64,000 nucleotides of DNA from Clostridium lacusfryxellense (GCF_018861735.1 NZ_JAHLEB010000003.1:62001-126000), one strand, 5' to 3'; counted from the first letter of the stretch, positions 1-9,390 are shown. The notes: generated by a model not told the origin, from the sequence alone. Numbers and translations are program-made.

Positions 1-1
1 T

Positions 2-859
2 AGACGCGCTAGAGAATTAAGTCCTAAGGGCATAATTGGAATAAATATTATGGTAGCTATGAATAATTATGAGGAAATAGTAACAACTGCTCTAGAAGAA
101 GGAATAGATTTAATAATATCTGGTGCAGGACTTCCACTTAATTTGCCTAAAATAGCTAAAGGGTTTAAAACAAAGCTTGCACCTATAGTGTCATCAGCAA
201 AAGCAACTACAGTTATATCAAAAATGTGGGATAGAAAAAATAATTGTGCCGCAGATCTAATTGTTGTTGAAGGGCCTGAAGCCGGTGGACATCTTGGCTT
301 CGCTATGGAAGCATTGGTAGAAAAGAAAACACAAGACCTAAAGCAAATAGTTAAAGAAGTTATTGAAGCAATTAAACCTTTTGAAGAAAAGTATAATAAA
401 AAAATACCTGTAGTAGCTGCTGGAGGAGTTTATACTGGGGCGGATATAGCAGAACTTATAAAACTTGGTGCAGCAGGGGTACAAATGGCTACTAGATTTG
501 TAGCGACTAATGAATGTGATGCAAGTTTAGAATTCAAGATGGCTTATATCAATTCGAAAGAAGAAGATATAAAGATAGTAAAAAGCCCGGTAGGTATGCC
601 AGGAAGGGCTATTAACAATAATTTCATGAAAATCGTATCAGATGAAGGATGCAAAGTAAGTAAGTGCTATTTATGTATAAAGGATTGTAATCCTAAGACA
701 ACACCTTATTGTATTACAGAAGCGCTAATACAAGCAGTAAAAGGTAACTTAGATAAAGGGCTTATATTTGTGGGTAGTAATGCATATAAAGTAGATAAAA
801 TTGTTTCAGTTAAAGAGCTTATGAATGAACTTGTGGAAGAAGCTGAATGTAATTTATAG
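2..859 (+). CDS. NMO/2-nitropropane dioxygenase-family flavoprotein, 5' end outside window
   Basis: The reading frame is open from base 2, before the first in-frame ATG at 50, so the gene starts upstream of the window. It is an FMN TIM-barrel protein of the nitronate monooxygenase/FabK superfamily. Visible are the VVEGPEAGGH segment near the active-site histidine and the phosphate-binding stretch VVAAGGVYTGADIAELIKLGA. The C-terminal end is Cys-rich (CYLCIKDCNPKTTPYC) and differs from FabK at 2909. The family oxidises nitronates or reduces enoyl thioesters, and the substrate cannot be read from sequence. It ends about 50 bases before the fabT promoter. A role in lipid metabolism is inferred only from position. 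Confidence 0.85.
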   Translation, partial: RRARELSPKGIIGINIMVAMNNYEEIVTTALEEGIDLIISGAGLPLNLPKIAKGFKTKLAPIVSSAKATTVISKMWDRKNNCAADLIVVEGPEAGGHLGFAMEALVEKKTQDLKQIVKEVIEAIKPFEEKYNKKIPVVAAGGVYTGADIAELIKLGAAGVQMATRFVATNECDASLEFKMAYINSKEEDIKIVKSPVGMPGRAINNNFMKIVSDEGCKVSKCYLCIKDCNPKTTPYCITEALIQAVKGNLDKGLIFVGSNAYKVDKIVSVKELMNELVEEAECNL

Positions 860-911
860 GGTTGTAGCGAGTGTAAATACACTTTAAAGTTTCAATAAAA
901 TGGTAAAAATA

Positions 912-940
912 TTGACAAATAACTATTCCATAGATATACT
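912..940 (+). promoter_or_regulatory. sigma-A promoter of the fabT/FASII operon
   Basis: A consensus -35 TTGACA (912-917) and -10 TATACT (935-940) are separated by exactly 17 bases. This is one of the strongest promoter matches in the window and lies just before the first gene of the fatty acid cluster. Confidence 0.85.
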
Positions 941-958
941 TTGAGTATCAAAGTATAT
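934..958. promoter_or_regulatory. FabT operator palindrome
   Basis: Perfect inverted repeat with 11-base arms, ATATACTTTGA and TCAAAGTATAT, around a GTA centre. The TTTGA-N3-TCAAA core is the form known for FabT (MarR family) in lactic acid bacteria and streptococci. It covers the -10 box and the expected transcription start, so binding would block initiation. The assignment follows from this core and from the fabT gene immediately downstream. Confidence 0.85.
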
Positions 959-989
959 GAAAATCAGTGTATAGGAAATGGTGATAAAT

Positions 990-1442
990 ATGAGCAGATC
1001 TATTGGAGTTGTTAATGAACTTTTAGTAGAGACCTTTAGCGACATATTACAAATAGAGCAGAGGGCCCTTAAAGAAGGGATACTTAAAGACCTATCTGTA
1101 ACGGAAATACATACTATTTATGAAATAGGAATGTATGAGTATAGTACTATGTCACAAATAGCTCAAGGGCTTAAAATCACAGTAGGAACTCTTACAACTG
1201 CTATTAACAAACTCTTAAAAAAAGGATACGTGGATAGAAAAAGAGGCGAAGAAGATAGAAGATCAGTAATGATTGCGCTTACAAGAAGAGGAAAGCTTGC
1301 CTATAGAATACATGACACATTTCATTCTCACATGGTGCATGCAACTATAGATGGTCTAAACGCGCAAGAAGAAGAAGTGCTGATAAGGTCTCTAGAAAAA
1401 TTAAATGAATTTTTTAAAGAAAAATACAGGATAGAAGGTTAA
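990..1442 (+). CDS. fabT: FabT, MarR-family repressor of fatty acid synthesis
   Basis: A 150-residue winged-helix MarR protein. The recognition region SQIAQGLKITVGTLTTAINKL is followed by the wing KRGEEDRRSVMIALTRRG. In other Firmicutes FabT senses acyl-ACP and represses the FASII genes, and the operator at 934-958 and position at the head of the fab cluster fit that role. I prefer the ATG at 990, which has GGTGAT at 980-985. The in-frame ATG at 978 has AGGA only one base away and would add four residues. Clostridial fab clusters commonly begin with this gene. Confidence 0.92.
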   Translation: MSRSIGVVNELLVETFSDILQIEQRALKEGILKDLSVTEIHTIYEIGMYEYSTMSQIAQGLKITVGTLTTAINKLLKKGYVDRKRGEEDRRSVMIALTRRGKLAYRIHDTFHSHMVHATIDGLNAQEEEVLIRSLEKLNEFFKEKYRIEG

Positions 1443-1499
1443 TCTGAAGTTTAAATCTGAAGATTAATTAGAAGGTTAATAAAACGGGGGAATTATGCA

Positions 1500-2483
1500 A
1501 TGAATGAAGTACAAATAATTGGTACAGGAAGTTATGCTCCTCTAAACATAATGACTAATCAACAATTAGCAGAAATTGTAGATACGTCAGATGAATGGAT
1601 AGTTTCAATGACAGGCATCAAGGAAAGACATATATCACAAGGTGAAAACACCTCAGATTTAGCAACAAAAGCTGCGCTTTCCGCACTAAAAGATGCAGGA
1701 ATTAAACCCGAAGACATAGATTTGATAATCCTTGCAAGTACATCACCTGATCAATTTGTTCCATCTACTGCATGCATAGTTCAAGGGAATATCGGAGCAG
1801 TTAATGCTATGGCCTTTGATATATCAGCAGCATGTACAGGTTTTATATTTGCACTTAACATAGCAATGCAGTTTCTTAGAACAGGTAAGAGTAAAAAGGC
1901 ATTAATAATTGGTGCCGAGGTATTATCAAAGATTGTTGATTGGACTGATAGAAACACTTGTGTGCTCTTTGGTGATGGTGCTGGAGCAACGGTACTTGAG
2001 GCGGGCATAAAAAAAGGGATTATTTCTATAAATTCAGCGTCAGAAGGCCAAAAGGGTGGAGCATTAACTTGTCCAACTGTAGACGTTAAAAATACTTTTA
2101 CAAAAGGAAATGAAAATTTTAAAGCCACAATAAGTATGGATGGCAAAGAGATTTTTAAATTTGCAGTAAAAACTATCGCAAGTAGTATAAGTCAAATTTT
2201 AGACGAAAATGATTGCACACTTGATGATATTAAGTATGTTGTTTGCCATCAGGCAAATTTCAGAATAATAGAATTTGTTGTTAGAAAATTGAAGGCTGAT
2301 AAAGATAAATTTTTTGTGAATCTAGATAGATATGGTAATACATCAGCAGCAAGTATTGCTATAGCACTAGATGAAATGAACAAAAATAATTTACTTACAG
2401 CTGGAGATAAGATTATACTTGTAGGCTTTGGTGGTGGATTAACCTACGGAGCTTCATTAATAGAATGGACAATGAATAAATAA
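1500..2483 (+). CDS. fabH: 3-oxoacyl-ACP synthase III (FabH)
   Basis: 327 residues, normal for the family. It condenses acetyl- or short acyl-CoA with malonyl-ACP to start fatty acid synthesis. The Cys-His-Asn triad is visible: Cys112 in DISAACTGF, His in CHQANFRI, and Asn in RYGNTSAAS. The GGGGGA ribosome site ahead of the ATG is clear. It follows fabT by 57 bases and precedes acpP by 20, so it is cotranscribed with them. Confidence 0.97.
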   Translation: MNEVQIIGTGSYAPLNIMTNQQLAEIVDTSDEWIVSMTGIKERHISQGENTSDLATKAALSALKDAGIKPEDIDLIILASTSPDQFVPSTACIVQGNIGAVNAMAFDISAACTGFIFALNIAMQFLRTGKSKKALIIGAEVLSKIVDWTDRNTCVLFGDGAGATVLEAGIKKGIISINSASEGQKGGALTCPTVDVKNTFTKGNENFKATISMDGKEIFKFAVKTIASSISQILDENDCTLDDIKYVVCHQANFRIIEFVVRKLKADKDKFFVNLDRYGNTSAASIAIALDEMNKNNLLTAGDKIILVGFGGGLTYGASLIEWTMNK

Positions 2484-2503
2484 AATTTTAGGAGGAATTA
2501 TTA

Positions 2504-2734
2504 ATGGTATTTGAAAAAGTTAGAAGTGTAATAGTTGAACAATTAGGAATAGATGAGGCAGAGGTTAAAATGGAGGCAAAATTTGCAGATGATTTAGGAG
2601 TAGATTCTCTTGAAATATTTGAAATAGTAATGTCGCTTGAAGAAGCATTTGAAATAGAAATTCCGAATGAAGATATAGAAAACATCAAGGATGTAAAAGG
2701 AATAGTTCAATATATAGAAGAAAAATTAAAATAA
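2504..2734 (+). CDS. acpP: acyl carrier protein
   Basis: 76-residue acidic helical protein with the phosphopantetheine site DSLEIFE at Ser35. It carries the growing acyl chain between the Fab enzymes encoded around it. AGGAGG precedes the ATG. It is followed by a hairpin with a T run, so transcript levels may drop after this gene. Confidence 0.97.
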   Translation: MVFEKVRSVIVEQLGIDEAEVKMEAKFADDLGVDSLEIFEIVMSLEEAFEIEIPNEDIENIKDVKGIVQYIEEKLK

Positions 2735-2805
2735 TAGTAATCAATGGGTTAGATAATTAGAGAGCTGAACTGCTAAGCATATAAATAGTTAGTTTTCAGT
2801 ACATT

Positions 2806-2856
2806 AAAAAGTATATATTACATCGATAGTAGTCCACGTAATATATACTTTTTTTT
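2806..2856 (+). terminator. internal terminator/attenuator between acpP and fabK
   Basis: Perfect 16-base arms (2806-2821 and 2838-2853) enclose a 16-base loop, and the right arm runs into eight T residues. It has the form of an intrinsic terminator but sits inside the FASII cluster. The arm sequence AAAAAGTATATATTAC also occurs in the hairpin at 62054-62118, so this may be an inserted repeat acting as a partial terminator. Confidence 0.7.
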
Positions 2857-2908
2857 CATAATTATCTGACTCTAACTATATATTTTGAAGGAATAAAGGA
2901 GGGGCAAT

Positions 2909-3841
2909 ATGTTTAATTCCGTTTTTTTTAAAGATTTAGGTGTGAAATACCCAATAATACAAGGTGGAATGGCTTGGGTTGCAGACAGTAGCTTAGCATC
3001 TGCAGTTTCTAATGCAGGGGGATTAGGTATTATAGCAGCAGCAAATGCACCAACTGAATATATAAGAGATGAAATTAGAAAAGCAAAGAAGTTAACTGAT
3101 AAACCTTTTGGCGTTAATATAATGCTTTTAAGTGATAATGCAGAAGAAATTGCACATCTTGTATGTGAAGAAGGTGTTAAAGTTGTTACTACAGGGGCAG
3201 GAAATCCAGGTAAATATATGGAGCTTTGGAAGTCGCACGGAATTAAAGTAATACCAGTTGTGGCATCAGTTGCCTTAGCTAAACGTATGGAAAGAGCAGG
3301 AGCAGATGCAGTAATTGCTGAAGGTTGTGAATCGGGAGGACATATTGGTGAACTTACGACTATGTCACTAGTACCTCAGGTTGTTGATGGAGTTACTATA
3401 CCAGTAATTGCAGCTGGTGGAATAGGCGATGGACGTGGCGTTGCTGCAGCATTTATGCTTGGCGTGCAGGGAGTTCAAGTAGGAACTAGATTTTTAGTAG
3501 CAAATGAATGCACAATACATGAGAATTACAAAAAGAAGATATTATCTGCAAAAGATATAGATTCGGTAGTTACAGGAAGATCAACAGGTCACCCAATTAG
3601 GGTTTTGAAAAATAAATTATCAAGACAATTTCAGAAACTTGAAAAAGAAAACGCTACAGTGGAGGCATTAGAAGAACTTGGACGCGGATGTCTACCAAAA
3701 GCTGTAAAAGAGGGCGATATTGAAATGGGATCTATTATGGCAGGCCAAATAGCAGGTCTTGTAAAGAAAGAACAAAGTTGCAAAGAAATTATAGAAGAAA
3801 TGTTTACGCAAGCCGAAGACGCAATTATAAAATTTAAATAA
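2909..3841 (+). CDS. fabK: enoyl-ACP reductase II (FabK)
   Basis: 310-residue FMN-dependent TIM-barrel enoyl-ACP reductase, the final step of each elongation cycle. Features are the N-terminal YPIIQGGMAWVA, the central AEGCESGGHIGE active-site segment, and the phosphate-binding AAGGIGDGRGVAAAFMLG. The context between acpP and fabD supports FabK rather than a nitronate monooxygenase. No FabI- or FabL-type reductase is visible in the cluster. AAAGGAGG precedes the ATG. Confidence 0.95.
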   Translation: MFNSVFFKDLGVKYPIIQGGMAWVADSSLASAVSNAGGLGIIAAANAPTEYIRDEIRKAKKLTDKPFGVNIMLLSDNAEEIAHLVCEEGVKVVTTGAGNPGKYMELWKSHGIKVIPVVASVALAKRMERAGADAVIAEGCESGGHIGELTTMSLVPQVVDGVTIPVIAAGGIGDGRGVAAAFMLGVQGVQVGTRFLVANECTIHENYKKKILSAKDIDSVVTGRSTGHPIRVLKNKLSRQFQKLEKENATVEALEELGRGCLPKAVKEGDIEMGSIMAGQIAGLVKKEQSCKEIIEEMFTQAEDAIIKFK

Positions 3842-3927
3842 AAATATTTTTATTATTTGACATAGATAAGAGAATTAACAGAAACTAAGGTGAACAGCAC
3901 TGAAAGTGATGATTAAGGAGGGAAATT

Positions 3928-4863
3928 ATGAGTAAAATTGCTTTTATTTTTCCCGGTCAGGGAGCTCAATACATCGGAATGGGCAAAGAATTATTTGAGA
4001 ATATAGATGTTTGCAAAAATATATTTAATATAGCAGATGAAGAACTTAATTTTGAATTAAGTAAACTTTGTTTTGAGGGTACAGATTCAGAATTAAATAT
4101 CACAGAGAATACTCAACCAGCTATCCTCACAACTTCCATAGCGGCTCTTATGGCATTAAAAGAACATGGCATTGAATGTGATGTAACTGCAGGACTTAGT
4201 CTTGGAGAGTACTCAGCACTTGTCTGTAGTGGAGCTATGGAGTTTAAAGATGCGGTGAAGCTTGTTAAGAAACGAGGAAGATTTATGCAGGAGGCAGTGC
4301 CTGTAGGAATAGGAACTATGGCTGCTATAATAGGACTTGAAGCTAATCTAGTCGAAGAAGCTTGTATTGAGGCTGAAACTACTGGTATAGTTGAAATAGC
4401 TAATTTAAACTGTCCAGGACAAATAGTAATTGCCGGGGAAATAGCTGCGGTAGAACTTGCTTGTGAGCATGCTAAAGAAAAAGGTGCAAAAAGAGCGATA
4501 ATGTTATCTGTAAGTGCACCATTCCATTGTTCTATGCTAAAACCAGCAGCCGAGAAGTTGGAGATTGAACTTGAAAATATAGTTCTTAGAGATATGACTA
4601 TTCCGGTAATGACAAATGTAAATGGTGATTGTGTAAAAAGTACAAATGATATTAAAGGTAATTTAAAACTTCAAGTTATGAGTTCTGTTTTATGGGAAAC
4701 GATTATAAAAAATATGATAAAAGATGGTGTTGATACATTCGTAGAGATAGGACCAGGTAAGGTGCTTTGCGGATTTGTTAAGAAAATAGATAGAAAACTT
4801 ACGGTAATTAATATAGAGGATATGGCATCTTTAGCTAAAGCAGTAGAAATTCTTAAGAAGTAG
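3928..4863 (+). CDS. fabD: malonyl-CoA:ACP transacylase (FabD)
   Basis: 311 residues. It moves malonyl groups from CoA to ACP. The N-terminal FPGQGAQYIGMG, the nucleophile elbow GLSLGEYSAL (serine in GxSxG), and the catalytic His in APFHCSML are all present. AAGGAGG precedes the ATG. The 86-base gap from fabK shows no terminator. Confidence 0.97.
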   Translation: MSKIAFIFPGQGAQYIGMGKELFENIDVCKNIFNIADEELNFELSKLCFEGTDSELNITENTQPAILTTSIAALMALKEHGIECDVTAGLSLGEYSALVCSGAMEFKDAVKLVKKRGRFMQEAVPVGIGTMAAIIGLEANLVEEACIEAETTGIVEIANLNCPGQIVIAGEIAAVELACEHAKEKGAKRAIMLSVSAPFHCSMLKPAAEKLEIELENIVLRDMTIPVMTNVNGDCVKSTNDIKGNLKLQVMSSVLWETIIKNMIKDGVDTFVEIGPGKVLCGFVKKIDRKLTVINIEDMASLAKAVEILKK

Positions 4864-4918
4864 TTACACTAATTAAGAAACAGGAAACTATGAAAGATGT
4901 AAAGAGGAGCGTAAATTT

Positions 4919-5659
4919 ATGTTAAAAGGGAAAACAGCAGTAGTTACAGGGGCTAGCCGTGGAATTGGTAGGGCTATAGCTATAAAGTTTGCAAAACTTG
5001 GAGCAAATGTAGTTGTTAACTATAGAAAAAGCGAAGATGCGGTGAAGGATGTTGTTAAAGAAATAGAGGCATTAGGTGTTAAGGCACTAGCAGTTCAAGC
5101 TGATATAAGTAGTTATAGTGACGTTGAAAGTATGATGAAAAAATGTATTGTTGAATTTGGAAGCTTAGATATTCTAGTTAACAACGCTGGAATAACTAAA
5201 GATGGTCTTATAATGAGAATGAAGGAAGAAGATTTTGATAACGTTATAGATGTTAATCTTAAGGGTGCTTTCAATTGTACTAGGCATGTATCATCTATAA
5301 TGCTTAAGCAAAGAAGTGGAAGAATAATAAATATATCTTCAGTGACTGGTGTTACAGGAAATGCAGGTCAAGTAAATTACTCATCTGCAAAAGCTGGAAT
5401 AATAGGTATGACAAAGTCTGTTGCTAGAGAGTTTGCAAGCCGCGGAGTTACTTGTAATGCAGTAGCGCCAGGGTATATTCAAACAGATATGACTGACGCT
5501 GTGCCTGAGAAGGCAAAGGAAGCTATGATGAGTTCAATTCCATTAAAGAGACTTGGAACTCCAGAAGATGTAGCAAATGTAGTAGCATTTTTAGCCTCTG
5601 AGGAAGCTTCATACATAACAGGTCAAGTTATAAATGTTGATGGTGGAATGGTAATGTAA
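4919..5659 (+). CDS. fabG: 3-oxoacyl-ACP reductase (FabG)
   Basis: 246-residue short-chain dehydrogenase that reduces 3-oxoacyl-ACP with NADPH. The TGASRGIGRAIA nucleotide site, the NNAG motif, and the Ser-Tyr-Lys active site (NISSVTGV and NYSSAKAG) are present. It follows fabD by 55 bases in the same operon. Confidence 0.97.
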   Translation: MLKGKTAVVTGASRGIGRAIAIKFAKLGANVVVNYRKSEDAVKDVVKEIEALGVKALAVQADISSYSDVESMMKKCIVEFGSLDILVNNAGITKDGLIMRMKEEDFDNVIDVNLKGAFNCTRHVSSIMLKQRSGRIINISSVTGVTGNAGQVNYSSAKAGIIGMTKSVAREFASRGVTCNAVAPGYIQTDMTDAVPEKAKEAMMSSIPLKRLGTPEDVANVVAFLASEEASYITGQVINVDGGMVM

Positions 5660-5732
5660 CTTTAATAGTAGTTGGTTAATAGTAAATGGTTTTCCAGCAA
5701 TTTAAGGTGATAATTAAAGGAGGATTTACTTT

Positions 5733-6974
5733 ATGAAAAATAGAGTTGTTATAACAGGTATGGGAGCAGTTACTCCTATAGGAAATGATGTAATCAATTT
5801 TTGGGATAATATAAAAAAAGGCACTTGTGGTGTCGATGTAATTAAGTCATTTGATATTACCAATTTTAAATGCAAACTAGCTGCAGAGGTTAAGGATTTT
5901 GATGTGACGGTTGCGCTAGACAAAAGAGAAGCAAGAAAAATGGATAAATATTCTCAATATGCAATAGTTGCTGCTGACGAGGCCATTAAAAATTCTGGAC
6001 TTGACTTAGAAGCTGAAGATAGTGAGAGAATAGCAGTAATCGTTGGTTCAGGAATAGGTGGTATTGGTACTATTGAGAAAGAAAATGCTAAGCTTATTGA
6101 AAGGGGTCCAAGTAAAGTAACACCTTACTTAATACCTATGATAATAGGTAATATGGCAGCTGGAAACATTGCGATAAAGTACGGCGCTAAAGGTATGTGT
6201 TCAAGCGTAGTTACTGCTTGTGCTACAGGCACTAATGCAATAGGAGATGCTTTTCATATGATTCAAGATGGGAGAGCCGACATAATAATAGCAGGGGGAG
6301 CAGAAGCATCAATAACACCACTGGCTATGGCAGGATTTATATCGCTAACAGCTTTAAGTAAAAGCGAAGATCCTTTAAGAGCATCAATCCCTTTTGATAA
6401 GGAGAGAGATGGTTTTATTATGGGAGACGGTGCAGGTATAGTTATACTTGAATCTTTGGAGCATGCACAGAAGAGAAATGCAAAGATATATGCAGAGGTT
6501 AGTGGTTATGGAACAACTTGTGATGCATACCATATAACTTCACCATCACCAACTGGAGAAGGCGCTGCAAGATCAATGGTAATGGCACTTAAGGATGCAA
6601 GTATAAAGGCAGAAGAAGTATCATACATAAATGCACATGGAACAAGTACTCCATATAATGATAAATTTGAAACCGCAGCTATAAAAGTTGCTTTTGGAGA
6701 ATATGCATATAAACTTCCAATAAGTTCAACGAAATCTATGACAGGGCATTTGCTAGGAGCTTCAGGAGCTATAGAAGCGATAGTATGTGTAAAAGCATTA
6801 GAAGAAGCTTTTGTACCAGCAACTATAGGATATAAGGTTCCGGATGAAGAGTGTGATTTAGATTACGTTCCAAACATAGGAAGATCACAGGAGCTAAAAT
6901 ATGCTATGTCTAATTCGTTAGGTTTTGGCGGTCATAATGCTACTATAATATTAAAAAAATGGGATGGTAAATAA
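5733..6974 (+). CDS. fabF: 3-oxoacyl-ACP synthase II (FabF)
   Basis: 413-residue elongating ketosynthase. The catalytic Cys163 (VTACATGTNA) and the two histidines in NAHGTSTPYND and TGHLLGASGA are present. AAAGGAGG lies before the ATG. Its stop codon is two bases from the accB start, which suggests translational coupling of elongation and malonyl-CoA supply. Confidence 0.97.
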   Translation: MKNRVVITGMGAVTPIGNDVINFWDNIKKGTCGVDVIKSFDITNFKCKLAAEVKDFDVTVALDKREARKMDKYSQYAIVAADEAIKNSGLDLEAEDSERIAVIVGSGIGGIGTIEKENAKLIERGPSKVTPYLIPMIIGNMAAGNIAIKYGAKGMCSSVVTACATGTNAIGDAFHMIQDGRADIIIAGGAEASITPLAMAGFISLTALSKSEDPLRASIPFDKERDGFIMGDGAGIVILESLEHAQKRNAKIYAEVSGYGTTCDAYHITSPSPTGEGAARSMVMALKDASIKAEEVSYINAHGTSTPYNDKFETAAIKVAFGEYAYKLPISSTKSMTGHLLGASGAIEAIVCVKALEEAFVPATIGYKVPDEECDLDYVPNIGRSQELKYAMSNSLGFGGHNATIILKKWDGK

Positions 6975-6976
6975 TT

Positions 6977-7480
6977 ATGGATTATAAGAATATACAAGAA
7001 TTAATAAAAACTGTTAGTGAGTCTTCTCTTACTTCTTTCGAAATTGAGAACGAAGGTATTAGAATAAAGATGGAGAAAATAGAGCAACAGGTAATAGTTG
7101 AAAGAACTCCTGTGGTATCAGTAAAGCAGGAACCACAAACTAGAGAAAATATAGCAACAAATGAAGTTTATGTAGAAAAGTTAGAAAATAATATAGCTAG
7201 AACTATAGAGAATGCTGCGAAGATTATACCTGAGGAAAACTATTTCGTAGTTAAATCACCTATTGTAGGAACTATGTATTCAGCTCCGAGTTCAGAACTT
7301 AAGAATTTTGTTAAAGTTGGCTCAAAGGTTAAAATAGGAGATACACTTTGTATTTTAGAAGCTATGAAGCTTATGAATGAAATCGAAAGTGAAGTAGATG
7401 GAGAAATTGCAGAAGTATTAGTTTCTAATGAAGATATGGTAGAGTACGGACAGCCATTATTTAAAATAATTGAAAACTAG
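6977..7480 (+). CDS. accB: biotin carboxyl carrier protein of acetyl-CoA carboxylase (AccB)
   Basis: 167 residues. An N-terminal helical part and a variable linker lead to a C-terminal biotinyl domain with EAMKLMNEI, where Lys131 is the biotin site. It carries carboxybiotin between AccC and AccDA. The gene starts directly behind fabF. Confidence 0.95.
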   Translation: MDYKNIQELIKTVSESSLTSFEIENEGIRIKMEKIEQQVIVERTPVVSVKQEPQTRENIATNEVYVEKLENNIARTIENAAKIIPEENYFVVKSPIVGTMYSAPSSELKNFVKVGSKVKIGDTLCILEAMKLMNEIESEVDGEIAEVLVSNEDMVEYGQPLFKIIEN

Positions 7481-7549
7481 TAGAGCTAGGGTAGCCTAAG
7501 AGCGCCTTATATCCACTAATTTAATTACGTAAAAATTGGAGGTAATAAC

Positions 7550-7996
7550 ATGGAAGATATAAAAAAGACTACTTTAGATATAAAACAAATTCAAGAAATT
7601 ATTCCTCATAGATATCCATTTTTATTTGTTGATAAGGTAGAGGAGTTAGAGCCAGGGAAAAGGGCTGTAGGTTATAAGAATATTACTATGAATGAGTATT
7701 TTTTTCAAGGTCATTTCCCAGAGGAGCCTATACTTCCAGGAGTAATAATTATTGAGGCTTTAGCACAGGTTGGAGCAGTGGCACTACTAAGTCTGGAAAG
7801 CTATAAAGGTAAAATAGCCTATTTCGGAGGTATTAATAAAGCAAAATTCAGAAAGAAAGTTGTTCCTGGAGATGTACTTAAACTTGAGGTTGAGATAATA
7901 AAGATGAAGGGTCCAGTTGGGATAGGTTTAGGAATAGCAACAGTAAATGGAGTTAAAGTGGCACAAGCTGAAATTACATTTGCAGTAGGAATATAA
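7550..7996 (+). CDS. fabZ: 3-hydroxyacyl-ACP dehydratase (FabZ)
   Basis: 148-residue hot-dog dehydratase. The catalytic His lies in [13 protein letters not shown] and the Glu in [10 protein letters not shown]. It removes water from 3-hydroxyacyl-ACP before FabK. FabA-type isomerase is absent from the cluster, so how unsaturated chains are made is not evident here. GGAGG precedes the ATG. Confidence 0.96.
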   Translation: MEDIKKTTLDIKQIQEIIPHRYPFLFVDKVEELEPGKRAVGYKNITMNEYFFQGHFPEEPILPGVIIIEALAQVGAVALLSLESYKGKIAYFGGINKAKFRKKVVPGDVLKLEVEIIKMKGPVGIGLGIATVNGVKVAQAEITFAVGI

Positions 7997-8043
7997 ATAC
8001 TAAAAACACTTCAATAATATTAAGTGTGGGGAAGGTAAACAAT

Positions 8044-9390
8044 ATGTTTAAGAAGATATTAATTGCTAATAGAGGCGAGATAGCGGTAAGAATAATCAGA
8101 GCGTGTAATGAAATGGGTATTCTTACTGTAGCAGTATATTCTGAGATAGATAAAGATGCTCTTCATACCCAAATGGCAGATGAAGCTATTTGTATAGGGC
8201 CTGCTAAATCAAAGGATAGTTATTTAAATATGCAGAACATTTTAAGTGCAACAGTGCTTACAGGTGCAGAGGCAATTCATCCTGGGTTTGGTTTTCTATC
8301 TGAGAATAGTAAGTTTGCACAGATGTGTGAGGAATGTAATATAAAATATATAGGTCCGGATTCAGAAAACATTGATAATATGGGAAATAAGCTAAAGGCA
8401 AGAGAAATCATGATAAATGCTGGAGTACCAGTAGTTCCTGGTTCTGGCGGGGAAATTATTGATGAGGCGCAGGCTCTACTCGAAGCTGAAAAAATAGGAT
8501 ACCCTGTAATGATAAAAGCCTCAGCAGGAGGTGGCGGACGTGGAATTAGAGTGGTAAGCACTGTTGAAGATCTCGCGGCTGCTTATAATACTGCTAAGGC
8601 AGAGGCTAAAACATCTTTTGGTGATGACACAATGTATATGGAAAAATTTATTGAGGAACCAAGGCATATAGAGTTTCAAATACTTGCAGATGAACATGGA
8701 AATGTTATTCATCTTGGCGAGAGAGACTGTTCTATTCAAAGACGTAATCAGAAGGTAATAGAAGAGGCACCAGGAGTCGTAATGACTAAGGAACTTAGAG
8801 AACAGATGGGTGAGGTCGCAGTTAAGGCGGCTAAATCAATTAATTATAAAAATGCTGGAACTATAGAGTTTTTATTAGATAAACATGGTAAATACTATTT
8901 TATGGAAATGAATACTCGTATACAGGTGGAACATGGAATAACTGAAATGGTAACTGGAGTGGATTTAGTTAAAGCTCAAATAAAAATTGCTTCAGGACAA
9001 AAACTTTCTTATAAACAGGAGGATATTAAAATTCAGGGACACGCTATTGAATGTAGGATAAATGCAGAAAATCCAAACAAAAATTTCATGCCTTGCCCTG
9101 GAGAAATAAAATCACTTCATATTCCCGGTGGATATGGAATAAGAATAGATAGTGCTGCATATCAGGGGTACAAAATTCCACCTACTTATGATTCTATGAT
9201 AGCAAAACTAATTGTGCATGGTAAGGATCGTGATGAAGCTCTATGTAAAATGAGAAGTGCATTAGGTGAATTCATAATAGAAGGCATAGATACTAATATT
9301 GATTTTCAATTTAAAATTGTGAATAATGAAAAATTTATCAAAGGGAACTTTGATACTAGCTTTATTAGTAAAGAATTTAAAAATATTTAA
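8044..9390 (+). CDS. accC: biotin carboxylase subunit of acetyl-CoA carboxylase (AccC)
   Basis: 448-residue ATP-grasp enzyme that carboxylates biotin on AccB. It begins MFKKILIANRGEIAVRI, carries the glycine-rich loop KASAGGGGRGIR, and has the catalytic EMNTRIQVEHGITE segment. The start at 8044 has GGGAAGG about eight bases upstream. A GTG at 8026 in the same frame would add six residues unlike the family. Confidence 0.96.
   Translation: MFKKILIANRGEIAVRIIRACNEMGILTVAVYSEIDKDALHTQMADEAICIGPAKSKDSYLNMQNILSATVLTGAEAIHPGFGFLSENSKFAQMCEECNIKYIGPDSENIDNMGNKLKAREIMINAGVPVVPGSGGEIIDEAQALLEAEKIGYPVMIKASAGGGGRGIRVVSTVEDLAAAYNTAKAEAKTSFGDDTMYMEKFIEEPRHIEFQILADEHGNVIHLGERDCSIQRRNQKVIEEAPGVVMTKELREQMGEVAVKAAKSINYKNAGTIEFLLDKHGKYYFMEMNTRIQVEHGITEMVTGVDLVKAQIKIASGQKLSYKQEDIKIQGHAIECRINAENPNKNFMPCPGEIKSLHIPGGYGIRIDSAAYQGYKIPPTYDSMIAKLIVHGKDRDEALCKMRSALGEFIIEGIDTNIDFQFKIVNNEKFIKGNFDTSFISKEFKNI

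Noticed and set aside
50-859. Complete gene starting at ATG 50
   Set aside because: The frame is open from base 2 and reads family-like sequence (SPKGIIGINIM) before base 50, so the true start is outside.
860-989. Riboswitch or T-box in the fabT leader
   Set aside because: The interval is too short and is fully explained by promoter and operator.
1781-2146. Minus-strand ORF of 121 codons inside fabH
   Set aside because: It is the mirror frame of a well-identified gene with no ribosome site. The same applies to the other antisense ORFs within named genes.
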